From positions 1 through 8,231 of the forward strand of contig JAUWXJ010000104.1 in the NCBI GenBank assembly GCA_030616425.1: a stretch of DNA of 8,231 nt, in the 5' to 3' direction. Both the position numbers and the translations under genes were made by a program. Under the pieces are notes generated by a model, which did not search any database, was not told the origin of the DNA, and saw only the letters and a program-made list of their open reading frames with translations. This DNA is from Desulfobacterales bacterium. GTDB taxonomy: Bacteria; Desulfobacterota; Desulfobacteria; Desulfobacterales; C00003060. Each line of letters begins with the position of its first letter. Within the stretch, counting starts at the first letter, position 1. Positions 1-5,925 of the stretch are shown in pieces.

Positions 1-968
1 TGAATGAGCAGGGGAATATCCATCAGAGTATAGTACATCGCATGGGCAATTTTGTGAATGATGCCGTGCTCTCCGAGCTGGTGGCCGTGGTCGGAAACGA
101 CGATGATCATGGTATTGTCATACAGATCAAGATCCTTCACCCTTGTAATCAATTTGCCGAACCACTTATCGACCATAGTGACTTCACCAGCATAAAGGGC
201 TCTGGTGTGTTTGAGCTCCCTCTCCGTCATATATTCGAGCGGATTTCCCGCCTTGCCGGCGATAAATTCCCTCCCTTCATAACCGGGATCATACATCTCC
301 CGGTATTCCTGTGGCGGATCCCATGGTTCATGGGGGTCAAAGACGTCGAGCCATAGGAAAAATCTTTCTGCGTCCCCATGGTTCTCTTCAAGCCACCTCA
401 TCCCTTCCCTGAATACCATTGGGGCGAAATAGTCCTCCTCTCCCTTTCTGAAGGACGTGCTTGAAAGATATTGAAGCACCTTTGCATGAGGATAGGTCCC
501 ATAAAGCTTTGGGTCGATAAAATGATCGATATCGATATCCTTTGGAGGGGGGGCTGATCTGTACCGGTCGTACTCCTGGCCCCGAATCCATCTCCACTCG
601 TCAAAGCCTCGATGGAAGTTCATAGACGGCTTAAACATATGGTAGGTATCCGTCAGGAATGCTGTCCTGTAGCCGGCGTCACTGAGGATCTCAGAGAGCG
701 TAATATCGCTTTCCCTAAGGGGTGCCCATCCAGGGGATATGACATTATCCCCTAGGGTGGGTTTCCAATCCCGGAACGGAAAGAGCCTGTTTCCAGTCAT
801 AATTGCCCGTCTGGCTTGAATGGTCGGCAAGCTTTCCGGAGCGGCTCTCTCAAAGAGTACGTTCTCCTGTGCAAAGGCGTCGAGATTTGGGGTTCTAATC
901 CAGGTATTTCCATAGCAGCCAACGTGATCTGCCCTTAAACTGTCTACTACAACAAGTATCACGTTCAT
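1..968 (-). CDS. Sulfatase-like hydrolase (alkaline phosphatase superfamily), C-terminus beyond left edge
   Basis: The frame is open from ATG (968-966) to the window edge, giving 322 complete codons and no stop. It starts MNVILVVVDSLRADHVGCYG, the typical sulfatase-family N-terminus with metal-ligand Asp9. Further family marks are DPHEPW (residues 211-216, His213), SDHGHQLGEHG (292-302, metal ligands Asp293/His294) and Lys306. The nucleophile segment is PTIQARRAIMTG (48-59). Aligned on the TG, Thr49 occupies the place of the formylglycine Cys/Ser, Gln51 replaces the usual Pro, and Arg53 is kept. It may therefore be a phosphodiesterase or a phosphonate- or sulfate-ester hydrolase using Thr, rather than a classical sulfatase. 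There is no signal peptide, so it is probably cytoplasmic. The start is supported by AAAGGAG (982-976) seven bases upstream. It lies 21 bases after the HisD-family stop, consistent with one operon. Family assignment is firm; the substrate is unknown. Confidence 0.93.
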   Translation of the reverse strand, partial: MNVILVVVDSLRADHVGCYGNTWIRTPNLDAFAQENVLFERAAPESLPTIQARRAIMTGNRLFPFRDWKPTLGDNVISPGWAPLRESDITLSEILSDAGYRTAFLTDTYHMFKPSMNFHRGFDEWRWIRGQEYDRYRSAPPPKDIDIDHFIDPKLYGTYPHAKVLQYLSSTSFRKGEEDYFAPMVFREGMRWLEENHGDAERFFLWLDVFDPHEPWDPPQEYREMYDPGYEGREFIAGKAGNPLEYMTERELKHTRALYAGEVTMVDKWFGKLITRVKDLDLYDNTMIIVVSDHGHQLGEHGIIHKIAHAMYYTLMDIPLLI

Positions 969-989
969 TTGCCTTCTCCTTTCTGTTCT

Positions 990-1880
990 TTAATCCCTTT
1001 TTGCCAAATACCTTTCTTTTCTTATCTTGCAGGTTATCCCGTGAGCCAACATGTTTTCGTAATTACACGCCCTTTCACAAACATCAGCGATCTTTGCTGA
1101 TCCCTCTTTGTTTGCATATTGATAAGTAACTGTCTTAACAAATTTGCCCACATAAAGGCCTCCCGTATATCTTGTGGCCCTCATCGTTGGCAAAACGTGA
1201 TTGGTTCCTATGGTTTTGTCACCATATGCTACGGTCGTTTCTTCTCCAAGGAATAGGGAGCCATAGTTTGTGCAGTTATCAAGATAGTACCTCCAATTTT
1301 CGGTCTGCACCTCAAGATGCTCCGGTGCCCATTCGTCACTAACTTTCACAGCCTCTTCAGGCGAATCAACCACGATCACCTCCCCATTGTCTCTCCACGA
1401 TACTGAGGCGATGTCTTTTGTAGGCAAATCAATAAGCTGTCGCTCAACCTCTTCCATGGTTTCTTTGGCAATTCTATGGGATAGGGATACCAAAGCTTGT
1501 CTGGAATTAGGGTCGTGTTCTGCTTGCCCCAGTAAATCAGCCGCTAGGATAAAAGGATCCGCTGTCTCATCGGCAATAATAAGTATTTCAGTTGGTCCTG
1601 CTAAAAGGTCAATTCCCACATCTCCGAATATTTGTCTCTTTGCTTCTGCTACGAATCTGTTCCCCGCACCAACAACCATATCAACGGGCTCTAGCCCATC
1701 CATACCGTAGGCCAGGGCGGCTAAGGCCTGAACTCCTCCCATACAATATATTTCATCTGCACCAGCCGCAGCCATGGAATAGAGTGTTGCAGGCCAAACT
1801 CCTTGGCCTTCACCAGATGGTTGCTCCTCCATCAACGTGGTAGGTCTGGCCATTGACAAAATCGGAAGCGCCTGAAGCAA
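990..1880 (-). CDS. 5'-truncated histidinol-dehydrogenase-family (HpsN-like) gene, probable remnant
   Basis: The family oxidises an alcohol to a carboxylate with two NAD+ and Zn2+; members include HisD and the sulfopropanediol 3-dehydrogenase HpsN. Visible marks are GGVQALAALAYG (48-59, NAD-side Gln51), GAGN (71-74), AGPTEILIIAD (94-104), LLGQAEHD (116-123, Zn ligands Gln119/His122), APEHLE (185-190, catalytic Glu187/His188), GDKTIGTNHVLPT (220-232, Asp221) and AHG (His280). The stretch ARYTGG-like RYTGGLYVGKFVKT differs from true HisD and looks more like HpsN-type paralogues (from memory). Homology begins only near residue 23, exactly at the SDR stop codon; residues 1-22 are the SDR 3' end read in another frame. 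About 160 N-terminal residues of the family, including the region of E. coli HisD Tyr130, are absent, and no start has a ribosome binding site. It is likely inactive, or the product of a deletion or assembly collapse. Histidine biosynthesis is unlikely given the catabolic neighbours. Confidence 0.85.
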   Translation of the reverse strand: MLQALPILSMARPTTLMEEQPSGEGQGVWPATLYSMAAAGADEIYCMGGVQALAALAYGMDGLEPVDMVVGAGNRFVAEAKRQIFGDVGIDLLAGPTEILIIADETADPFILAADLLGQAEHDPNSRQALVSLSHRIAKETMEEVERQLIDLPTKDIASVSWRDNGEVIVVDSPEEAVKVSDEWAPEHLEVQTENWRYYLDNCTNYGSLFLGEETTVAYGDKTIGTNHVLPTMRATRYTGGLYVGKFVKTVTYQYANKEGSAKIADVCERACNYENMLAHGITCKIRKERYLAKRD

Positions 1881-2571
1881 GAAAAATAGCGGCCCCTATA
1901 TGATCGGATGGCTCTGCCAGCTTCCCCATGGGATTGGCCTTCTTTCTCTCCTCAAAAACGTCTGGGTTTTTCTCCAGAAAGCCTCTGGTCATTTCCGTAA
2001 GGGTAGTGCCGGGGGCTATGGCATTCACATGGACGTTGTATTTTCCCCACTCCACCGCAAGGGCTCTTGTTAATTGGGATACCCCTGCCTTTGAAATTGA
2101 ATAGACGGATATTCCGCTCCTGGCTATCTGCGAGACATCGGAAGAGATGTTAATGATTTTTCCCTTTCTTTTCTTGATCATCTCCTTGCCCACCTGTTGA
2201 CAGCAAAAGAACAGGCCCTTTAGGTTTACGCCCATGGCAAAATCCCATTCCTCCTCCGAAACCTCTTCTGCTTGCCCTCTTACAATAACACCCGCACTAT
2301 TGACCAGGATATCAATCTTCCCGTACTCGGCCATCACCTTTGAGACTAAGGAGCTCAGAGATGGAAGTTTCATTACGTCAACCTGGATGGCTGAGGCCTT
2401 TAACCCTTCCTCCTTTAGGGATTCGGCTGCTTTCAGTGCCTTTTCGCCAACGATATCGGCAATCACCACCGTGGCGCCAGCTTGAGCGAGGCCTTTTGAA
2501 ATGGCATAGCCAATACCCTGGTTCCCACCGGTAACGACAGCTACCTCTCCTGTGAGATCAAAGATGTTCAT
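1810..2571 (-). CDS. Short-chain dehydrogenase/reductase (classical SDR, NAD-type)
   Basis: Cytoplasmic NAD(P)-dependent alcohol/ketone oxidoreductase of 253 residues, the normal length for classical SDRs. The cofactor motif TGGNQGIG is at 14-21. Asp39 at the end of the second strand suggests NAD(H) rather than NADP(H). NSAG is at 91-94, the helix Asn is Asn116, the catalytic Ser is within NISS (141-144), and YSISK gives Tyr157/Lys161. PG at 187-188 and the terminal VDGGATIW are typical, so the C-terminus looks complete. The ATG at 2571 has AGGAGG (2583-2578) six bases upstream. It follows dctM by 51 bases and overlaps the frame of the broken HisD-family gene. It resembles sugar or polyol dehydrogenases of the KduD/gluconate-dehydrogenase type. 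In this setting it probably oxidises a secondary alcohol of the imported compound or reduces the matching ketone; the substrate cannot be read from the sequence. Confidence 0.95.
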   Translation of the reverse strand: MNIFDLTGEVAVVTGGNQGIGYAISKGLAQAGATVVIADIVGEKALKAAESLKEEGLKASAIQVDVMKLPSLSSLVSKVMAEYGKIDILVNSAGVIVRGQAEEVSEEEWDFAMGVNLKGLFFCCQQVGKEMIKKRKGKIINISSDVSQIARSGISVYSISKAGVSQLTRALAVEWGKYNVHVNAIAPGTTLTEMTRGFLEKNPDVFEERKKANPMGKLAEPSDHIGAAIFLASGASDFVNGQTYHVDGGATIW

Positions 2572-2622
2572 TCTTTTCCTCCTTTAGAATATGAAATTTG
2601 CAAGCATCTCTTCAGCCTGGCA

Positions 2623-3906
2623 TTAAAAGGCATATCCCATGATGCGAGGCAAAAACATGGCGATCTTGGGATACCATGCGAGCACGATAACGGCAAAGAT
2701 CAGTCCTATGATGAAGGGGATCTCCTCTCTGGCAATCTGTTCAATGGGGAGTTTGGTGACCCCCGTCATGGCGAAAAGATTGGCACCAACCGGAGGTGTC
2801 AAGAATGCAATTTCATTGGTTACAACAAAAATAATCCCGAAATGAATGGGATGAACACCAAGCTTCACCATCACCGGGAGCAATATGGGGGTGAGGATAA
2901 TGATGGTAGCCATGGTATCCATAAATGTGCCCAAAATAATCAGGAAGGCGATAATCATCAGATAAATTATTTTAACGTTTGAAGTGATGGCGCCGAGCAT
3001 CTCAGCAATTTGTTGGGGCACTTGATAGAGCGTGAGCAGTTCCCCGAAGGAGGTGGAAAGACCTATCAATACGATCATGGAGCCTGCTATGATGGTTGTT
3101 CTAGAAAAACAGTCATAGATAATTTGCATGTTCAATTTCTTCGTGATAAAAAGACCCACAAACACCGCGTAGTTCACTGCTACCACAGAGGCCTCAACAG
3201 GGGTGAAAATCCCACCATAAATCCCTCCCAAGATGATCACGGGAGCCATCAGGGACCACTTTGACTTCCAGGATATGGCCAGCATCTCCCTGATGTTGAT
3301 CTTCTCAGTCTTTATCCCATAGTTTCTTCGCCTGCAGATAGCATAGGATATGAGGATCATGGTGGTTGTGACAAATATTCCAGGTACTATACCTGCAATG
3401 AAGAGTCCTACGATAGAAGCCTGGGAGACCACGCCATAGACAATCATAGGATTGCTAGGGGGGATCAATATCCCCAAGGTACCGGCAGAACTTGTCAGCG
3501 CAGCGGCATATCCCTTATCATATCCACGATTCGCCAGTGCGGGGATCATGATAAACCCTATGGCAGCTGCGGTTGCCGGCCCCGAACCGGACATGGCTCC
3601 AAAGAACATGCAGCCGATAACCACGGCCATCGCCAATCCCCCTCTCATCCAGCCGACCATACTCTCTATAACATCCACAACTTGCTCGGACATACCCGCT
3701 GTTTCCATGAGAGCCCCGGCCAGGATAAAAAGGGGGACCGCATGCAGAGGAAACTTATCAGTCGCCGTGTAGATGGCCTTGGCAAGGAGGGCAAGGGGAA
3801 TATCCGTAAACTGAAGGGCGGCGAATGTGGCGATCCCGATGCTCATCACAATCGGCACTCCAAGAAGCAGACAGACAACCAGGGTGATGAAAAGCACCTC
3901 TACCAC
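2623..3906 (-). CDS. dctM: TRAP transporter large membrane subunit (DctM family)
   Basis: This is the main transport subunit, an inner-membrane Na+-driven symporter of the DctM/IT superfamily. It is almost wholly hydrophobic with about a dozen membrane segments. Marks are SGSGPATAAAIG with the following IPALANRGYDKGYAAAL, the first re-entrant motif GILIPPSNPMIVYG, and the second repeat motif FLTPPVGANLF near the C-terminus. The frame is open back to an ATG at 3960, but I chose GTG at 3906. It lies one base after the dctQ stop, has GGGGAGG (3921-3915) eight bases upstream, and gives 427 residues starting MVEVLFITLVVC, the usual DctM length and N-terminus. The longer form would add 18 polar residues inside dctQ. 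It works with DctQ and the periplasmic DctP upstream. No fusion or damage is visible. Confidence 0.95.
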   Translation of the reverse strand: MVEVLFITLVVCLLLGVPIVMSIGIATFAALQFTDIPLALLAKAIYTATDKFPLHAVPLFILAGALMETAGMSEQVVDVIESMVGWMRGGLAMAVVIGCMFFGAMSGSGPATAAAIGFIMIPALANRGYDKGYAAALTSSAGTLGILIPPSNPMIVYGVVSQASIVGLFIAGIVPGIFVTTTMILISYAICRRRNYGIKTEKINIREMLAISWKSKWSLMAPVIILGGIYGGIFTPVEASVVAVNYAVFVGLFITKKLNMQIIYDCFSRTTIIAGSMIVLIGLSTSFGELLTLYQVPQQIAEMLGAITSNVKIIYLMIIAFLIILGTFMDTMATIIILTPILLPVMVKLGVHPIHFGIIFVVTNEIAFLTPPVGANLFAMTGVTKLPIEQIAREEIPFIIGLIFAVIVLAWYPKIAMFLPRIMGYAF

Positions 3907-3907
3907 G

Positions 3908-4411
3908 TCATTGGCCTCCCCTATTACCGTTGGCAGCCTTTTTTGATTGGCGAATTTCACGGACGTATCCCTGGATAATGCGAAAGGTTATGAGGGTGAA
4001 ACTGATGGGAATAATGGTGTAGACGTAAGCCATGGACCAACCCAAGGCTGGAGATTCATAACGGTATTTGAACATACTGGACACCACACTGATTCCCTCT
4101 TTTACAATAATTAGATTGAGGCCCACCCATAATAGATCAGCAAGATACCTCCTGTATTGGTTTACTTTATTGGGTAGGATGAGAGCTATAGCCTCCAATC
4201 TGATGTGCGCTCCTTTCTGTGCAGCAAAGGCCGCAGCCATATAGACCATCCAGACGAAGGCCATTCTGTCCAACTCCTCTGCAAAGGGGAGGCCCCTGTT
4301 GAGGACGAAACGAAAAAAGACGATGGCTGAGAGCACAACAACCATAGCAAAGAGGCAGAGGTTGCATAGGATTTTTTCAAAGTTTTCGTCGATGAACCTG
4401 AGTACTTTCAC
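3908..4411 (-). CDS. dctQ: TRAP transporter small membrane subunit (DctQ family)
   Basis: Small inner-membrane partner of DctM, 167 residues. Four hydrophobic segments lie at roughly 14-36, 48-66, 88-108 and 125-147. The family signature is seen in FRFVLNRGLPFAEELDRM (33-50) and GAHIRLE (67-73). The charged tail ends in RGGQ. The start is GTG at 4411, supported by CGGAGG (4426-4421) nine bases upstream; no better ATG is in frame. The gene is separated from dctP by 237 bases holding a hairpin and a repeat array, and is followed after one base by dctM, so dctQ and dctM are probably translationally coupled. Subunit identity is clear from size, topology and neighbours. Confidence 0.94.
   Translation of the reverse strand: MKVLRFIDENFEKILCNLCLFAMVVVLSAIVFFRFVLNRGLPFAEELDRMAFVWMVYMAAAFAAQKGAHIRLEAIALILPNKVNQYRRYLADLLWVGLNLIIVKEGISVVSSMFKYRYESPALGWSMAYVYTIIPISFTLITFRIIQGYVREIRQSKKAANGNRGGQ
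3915..3921 (-). promoter_or_regulatory. Ribosome binding site deciding the dctM GTG start
   Basis: GGGGAGG within the last dctQ codons, eight bases before GTG at 3906. It favours this start over the ATG at 3960 inside dctQ. Confidence 0.7.
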
Positions 4412-4420
4412 AGGTGAAGG

Positions 4421-4426
4421 CCTCCG
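4421..4426 (-). promoter_or_regulatory. Ribosome binding site deciding the dctQ GTG start
   Basis: CGGAGG nine bases before GTG at 4411; it supports the non-ATG start in the absence of a better ATG. Confidence 0.65.
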
Positions 4427-4499
4427 TTTTAGTTGTATTAGGAAGGGGAATGAAATAGACGCAGAGCTATTTTGGTCTCTTATTAGTAAGACTGACGTT

Positions 4500-4528
4500 A
4501 CTATTCAGACACCAATTCCAATTGTCAA
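4500..4528 (-). promoter_or_regulatory. Promoter-like pair created by the repeat array
   Basis: Read on the minus strand the heptamers contain TTGACA. The copy at 4528-4523 is followed after 17 bases by AATAGT (4505-4500; four of six). It would start transcription about 80 bases before dctQ. It could give dctQM a separate promoter, or be a by-product of the repeat. Confidence 0.3.
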
Positions 4529-4559
4529 TTGTCAATTTTCAATTGTCAATTCTTGGTGT
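4509..4559. repeat. AATTGTC heptamer array inside a 7-bp inverted repeat
   Basis: On the plus strand four heptamers in a row (AATTGTC, AATTGTC, AATTTTC, AATTGTC; 4520-4547) are preceded by AATTCC and followed by AATTC. ACACCAA (4509-4515) and TTGGTGT (4553-4559) flank the block as perfect inverted repeats. The array is strikingly A/T-rich and itself partly palindromic (CAATTG). It may be a small interspersed repeat. Confidence 0.7.
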
Positions 4560-4598
4560 GGCTACCTGAGCAGTTAGGACTGACTTCAAGCGATGGCC

Positions 4599-4631
4599 GG
4601 GAAGGAACTTCTACGGGAAAAGTCCCTTCCC
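4599..4631 (-). other. Hairpin after dctP, no T-tract
   Basis: GGGAAGGGACTT and AAGTTCCTTCCC form a 12-pair arm with one mismatch and a 9-base loop, 17 bases past the dctP stop. It is followed by GGCCATCG, not a T-run. It therefore looks like a 3'-end-protecting or partial stop element, as is common between a binding-protein gene and its permease genes, rather than an intrinsic terminator. Confidence 0.6.
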
Positions 4632-4648
4632 AGATTTAGGTAACCCAT

Positions 4649-5653
4649 CTATTTGAAACTCATCACTTTGTCAAAAATAGCCTTTCCACCTGCCTTATCA
4701 TAGAACTTCGGCCATATCTTGGAGGCCCTTTTTCGCCAAGCGCTTATATCCGGCTCATCAATCGTCATCCCCTTCTCCCGAAGCATTCTCTTTGTAGCCG
4801 CGTCGTCCTCAGCCATGGCAAAAAAGCCCCAGGCCCAGGCATCGCTTGCAGCCTTGGTAATTGCATCCTGTATCTCTTTGGGCTGTTTCTGAAAAAAGGA
4901 CTCACCTATGACAATAGGAACGAACTCTATCATATGCTTCGTACACGTGGCATATTTTTCAATCTCATAAAGCTTAAAGTCCACAAGATTCCTCAGCACG
5001 TTGTCACCCCCGTGAATGACCCCTGTCTGAAGGGAGCTGAAAACTTCTGCCCAAGCCATGGGGATGGGATTAATGCCCCAGCTCTTGTATTCTTCGATAA
5101 ATACAGGGTTGTTAGGAACCCGCCATTTCAAACCCTTCATGTCTGCCACTGTTTTCACCCGTTTCCTGGTGTTATGAAGGGCTCGATAGCTTTGATCTGG
5201 CCAGGCAAGCACCCTGAGTCCGGCCAGTTTGATAGTCTGACTATTGAAGTACTCACCCAACTCCCCACGGAAAAGTCTATAGGCCTCTTCCCGATTCTCG
5301 AAGATGTATGGAAGGACGACCGCATATAAGGCCCTTGCAAAAGGGGAAAGGTTCGCGATATTGCCTTGAACCATCTGAATGATCCCCATCTGACAGTCCT
5401 TGAAGACCTTTTGTTCGGTCCCCAACTGACCACCCCAGAAAATTTGCACATCAATCTTACCTCTCGAATACAGGGCACAGAGCTCTTTAATCTTTACTGT
5501 TGTCTCACACAGGGGTGATCCCTTGCTATAAGGGGGGCTGGTGGCAAGTTTAATGACGACCTTATCTGCTGCCACTGAGTTTTGCGGAAATCCCAAAGAG
5601 AACGCGAGTAAAAAACAAAGGCTTAGTGAAACGAATACAACATTCTTTTTCAT
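4649..5653 (-). CDS. dctP: TRAP transporter periplasmic solute-binding protein (DctP family)
   Basis: Secreted receptor of the TRAP system, 334 residues. The signal peptide has MKKN, a hydrophobic core (5-22) and a likely cleavage after SVAA (Ala29). The mature part shows the DctP pattern: GGQLGTEQ (74-81), PYIFENREEAYR (115-126), GLKWRVPNNP (174-183), PMAWAEVFSSLQTGVIHGGDN (from 198). Arg178 is the conserved residue that binds the ligand's acid group, so the ligand is probably a carboxylate or similar anion. The usual VDG of the last motif is VIHGGDN here. The frame is open upstream to 5905, but the ATG at 5653 has AGGAGG (5664-5659) five bases away and is the only start giving an N-terminal signal peptide. 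The 272 bases upstream look like a regulatory leader, and a hairpin follows the stop. A C4-dicarboxylate, sugar-acid or sulfonate ligand is possible; none is proved. Confidence 0.95.
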   Translation of the reverse strand: MKKNVVFVSLSLCFLLAFSLGFPQNSVAADKVVIKLATSPPYSKGSPLCETTVKIKELCALYSRGKIDVQIFWGGQLGTEQKVFKDCQMGIIQMVQGNIANLSPFARALYAVVLPYIFENREEAYRLFRGELGEYFNSQTIKLAGLRVLAWPDQSYRALHNTRKRVKTVADMKGLKWRVPNNPVFIEEYKSWGINPIPMAWAEVFSSLQTGVIHGGDNVLRNLVDFKLYEIEKYATCTKHMIEFVPIVIGESFFQKQPKEIQDAITKAASDAWAWGFFAMAEDDAATKRMLREKGMTIDEPDISAWRKRASKIWPKFYDKAGGKAIFDKVMSFK

Positions 5654-5658
5654 GTTTT

Positions 5659-5664
5659 CCTCCT
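5659..5664 (-). promoter_or_regulatory. Ribosome binding site deciding the dctP start
   Basis: AGGAGG five bases before the ATG at 5653. It settles the start that gives a signal peptide instead of the long upstream extension. Confidence 0.85.
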
Positions 5665-5716
5665 TTTTCCTTCTTAAGGTTATCGCCAAAATCGGGAGGT
5701 CTGCAACAAGTCTTGC

Positions 5717-5749
5717 AACGTGAGTTTGACACCGATGTCCTTTCACGTT
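5717..5749 (-). other. Leader hairpin 3 (AACGTGA/TCACGTT inverted repeat)
   Basis: AACGTGA (5749-5743) pairs with TCACGTT (5723-5717), seven perfect pairs. Inside it GACA/TGTC closes a 4-base loop after a small internal loop. It could be an RNA stem in the dctP leader or, as DNA, an operator with two 7-base half-sites. No regulator is in the window to support the latter. Confidence 0.45.
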
Positions 5750-5790
5750 AGCCACAGGGGTCATGCTTGAGTACCAACGCTCACCTCCTT
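5748..5790 (-). promoter_or_regulatory. Near-perfect Shine-Dalgarno with 9-codon leader ORF
   Basis: AAGGAGGTGA (5790-5781) is a ten-base match to the 16S anti-SD complement, stronger than the sites of the real genes here. Six bases after GGAGG a TTG opens a short frame, MVLKHDPCG, stopped by TAA at 5750-5748, whose last bases enter the next hairpin. A leader peptide is possible. No conserved peptide is recognised, so it could also be a decayed gene start. Confidence 0.35.
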
Positions 5791-5797
5791 TCCAGCG

Positions 5798-5834
5798 AAA
5801 AATGTGGGCAAAGGCTTCCTTAGGCCTTATCCAC
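5798..5834 (-). terminator. Terminator-like stem with T5 in the dctP leader
   Basis: Minus strand: GTGG, AT, AAGGC, 8-base loop, GCCTT, TGC, CCAC, then ATTTTT. The stem has 5+4 pairs with a small internal loop, and the T-tract follows directly. It could end transcription from the transketolase genes or act as an attenuator downstream of the candidate promoter. The stem is only moderately GC-rich and the T-tract short, so strength is doubtful. Confidence 0.4.
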
Positions 5835-5837
5835 TCA

Positions 5838-5858
5838 CGCTGTCTTGACTGAGACGCG
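5838..5858 (-). other. Leader hairpin 1
   Basis: On the minus strand CGCGTCT pairs with AGAC-A-GCG: seven base pairs with one bulged base and a 6-base loop (CAGTCA). It is the first of several stems between the candidate promoter and dctP. Confidence 0.4.
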
Positions 5859-5876
5859 CTACCTCCCGCCCTTCGT

Positions 5877-5905
5877 AATGTAGTAAATGGCCATGTCATA
5901 GTCAA
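5877..5905 (-). promoter_or_regulatory. Candidate sigma70-type promoter for the TRAP genes
   Basis: TTGACT (5905-5900) and TACATT (5882-5877) are separated by exactly 17 bases, five and four of six consensus positions. It lies just after the transketolase C-subunit stop and would start transcription near 5870, giving a leader of about 217 bases before dctP. Such matches occur by chance, so this is a candidate only. Confidence 0.4.
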
Positions 5906-5925
5906 CCATAAGTTATTGATTTTTT

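Larger units (their letters stand above)
5654..5925 (-). other. 272-base intergenic leader before dctP
   Basis: This is the largest gap in the window and lies inside an otherwise compact gene string. The open frame continuing upstream from dctP (to 5905) is not a credible protein extension: it would bury the signal peptide behind 84 polar residues, and dctP has its own good ribosome site. The gap holds the promoter-like pair, hairpins, T5 stem, strong SD and short ORF listed separately. Confidence 0.6.

Noticed and set aside
42..356. Plus-strand open frames (here, and at 1387-1843, 2234-2534, 3452-3978, 4934-5329)
   Set aside because: All lie opposite well-supported minus-strand genes, lack ribosome sites and show no recognisable motifs.
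388..604. Small minus-strand frames inside the left sulfatase-like gene
   Set aside because: They are shadows; the continuous frame from 968 to the edge translates into clear sulfatase-family motifs without a break.
990..1880. True histidinol dehydrogenase of histidine biosynthesis
   Set aside because: No other his genes are present, the neighbours are catabolic, and the RYTGGLYVGKF stretch is unlike HisD.
3907..3960. Longer dctM from the ATG at 3960
   Set aside because: It adds 18 polar residues inside dctQ. GTG at 3906 has a good ribosome site and gives the standard length.
4490..4584. GACTGAC direct repeats (4490-4496 and 4578-4584) as a target-site duplication around the repeat array
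   Set aside because: A 7-base match between sites in a gap this size is expected by chance, and they do not abut the inverted repeat ends.
5654..5905. Upstream extension of the dctP reading frame (ATG near 5905 or 5763)
   Set aside because: It would place up to 84 polar residues before a clear signal peptide, and the ATG at 5653 has an ideal AGGAGG.
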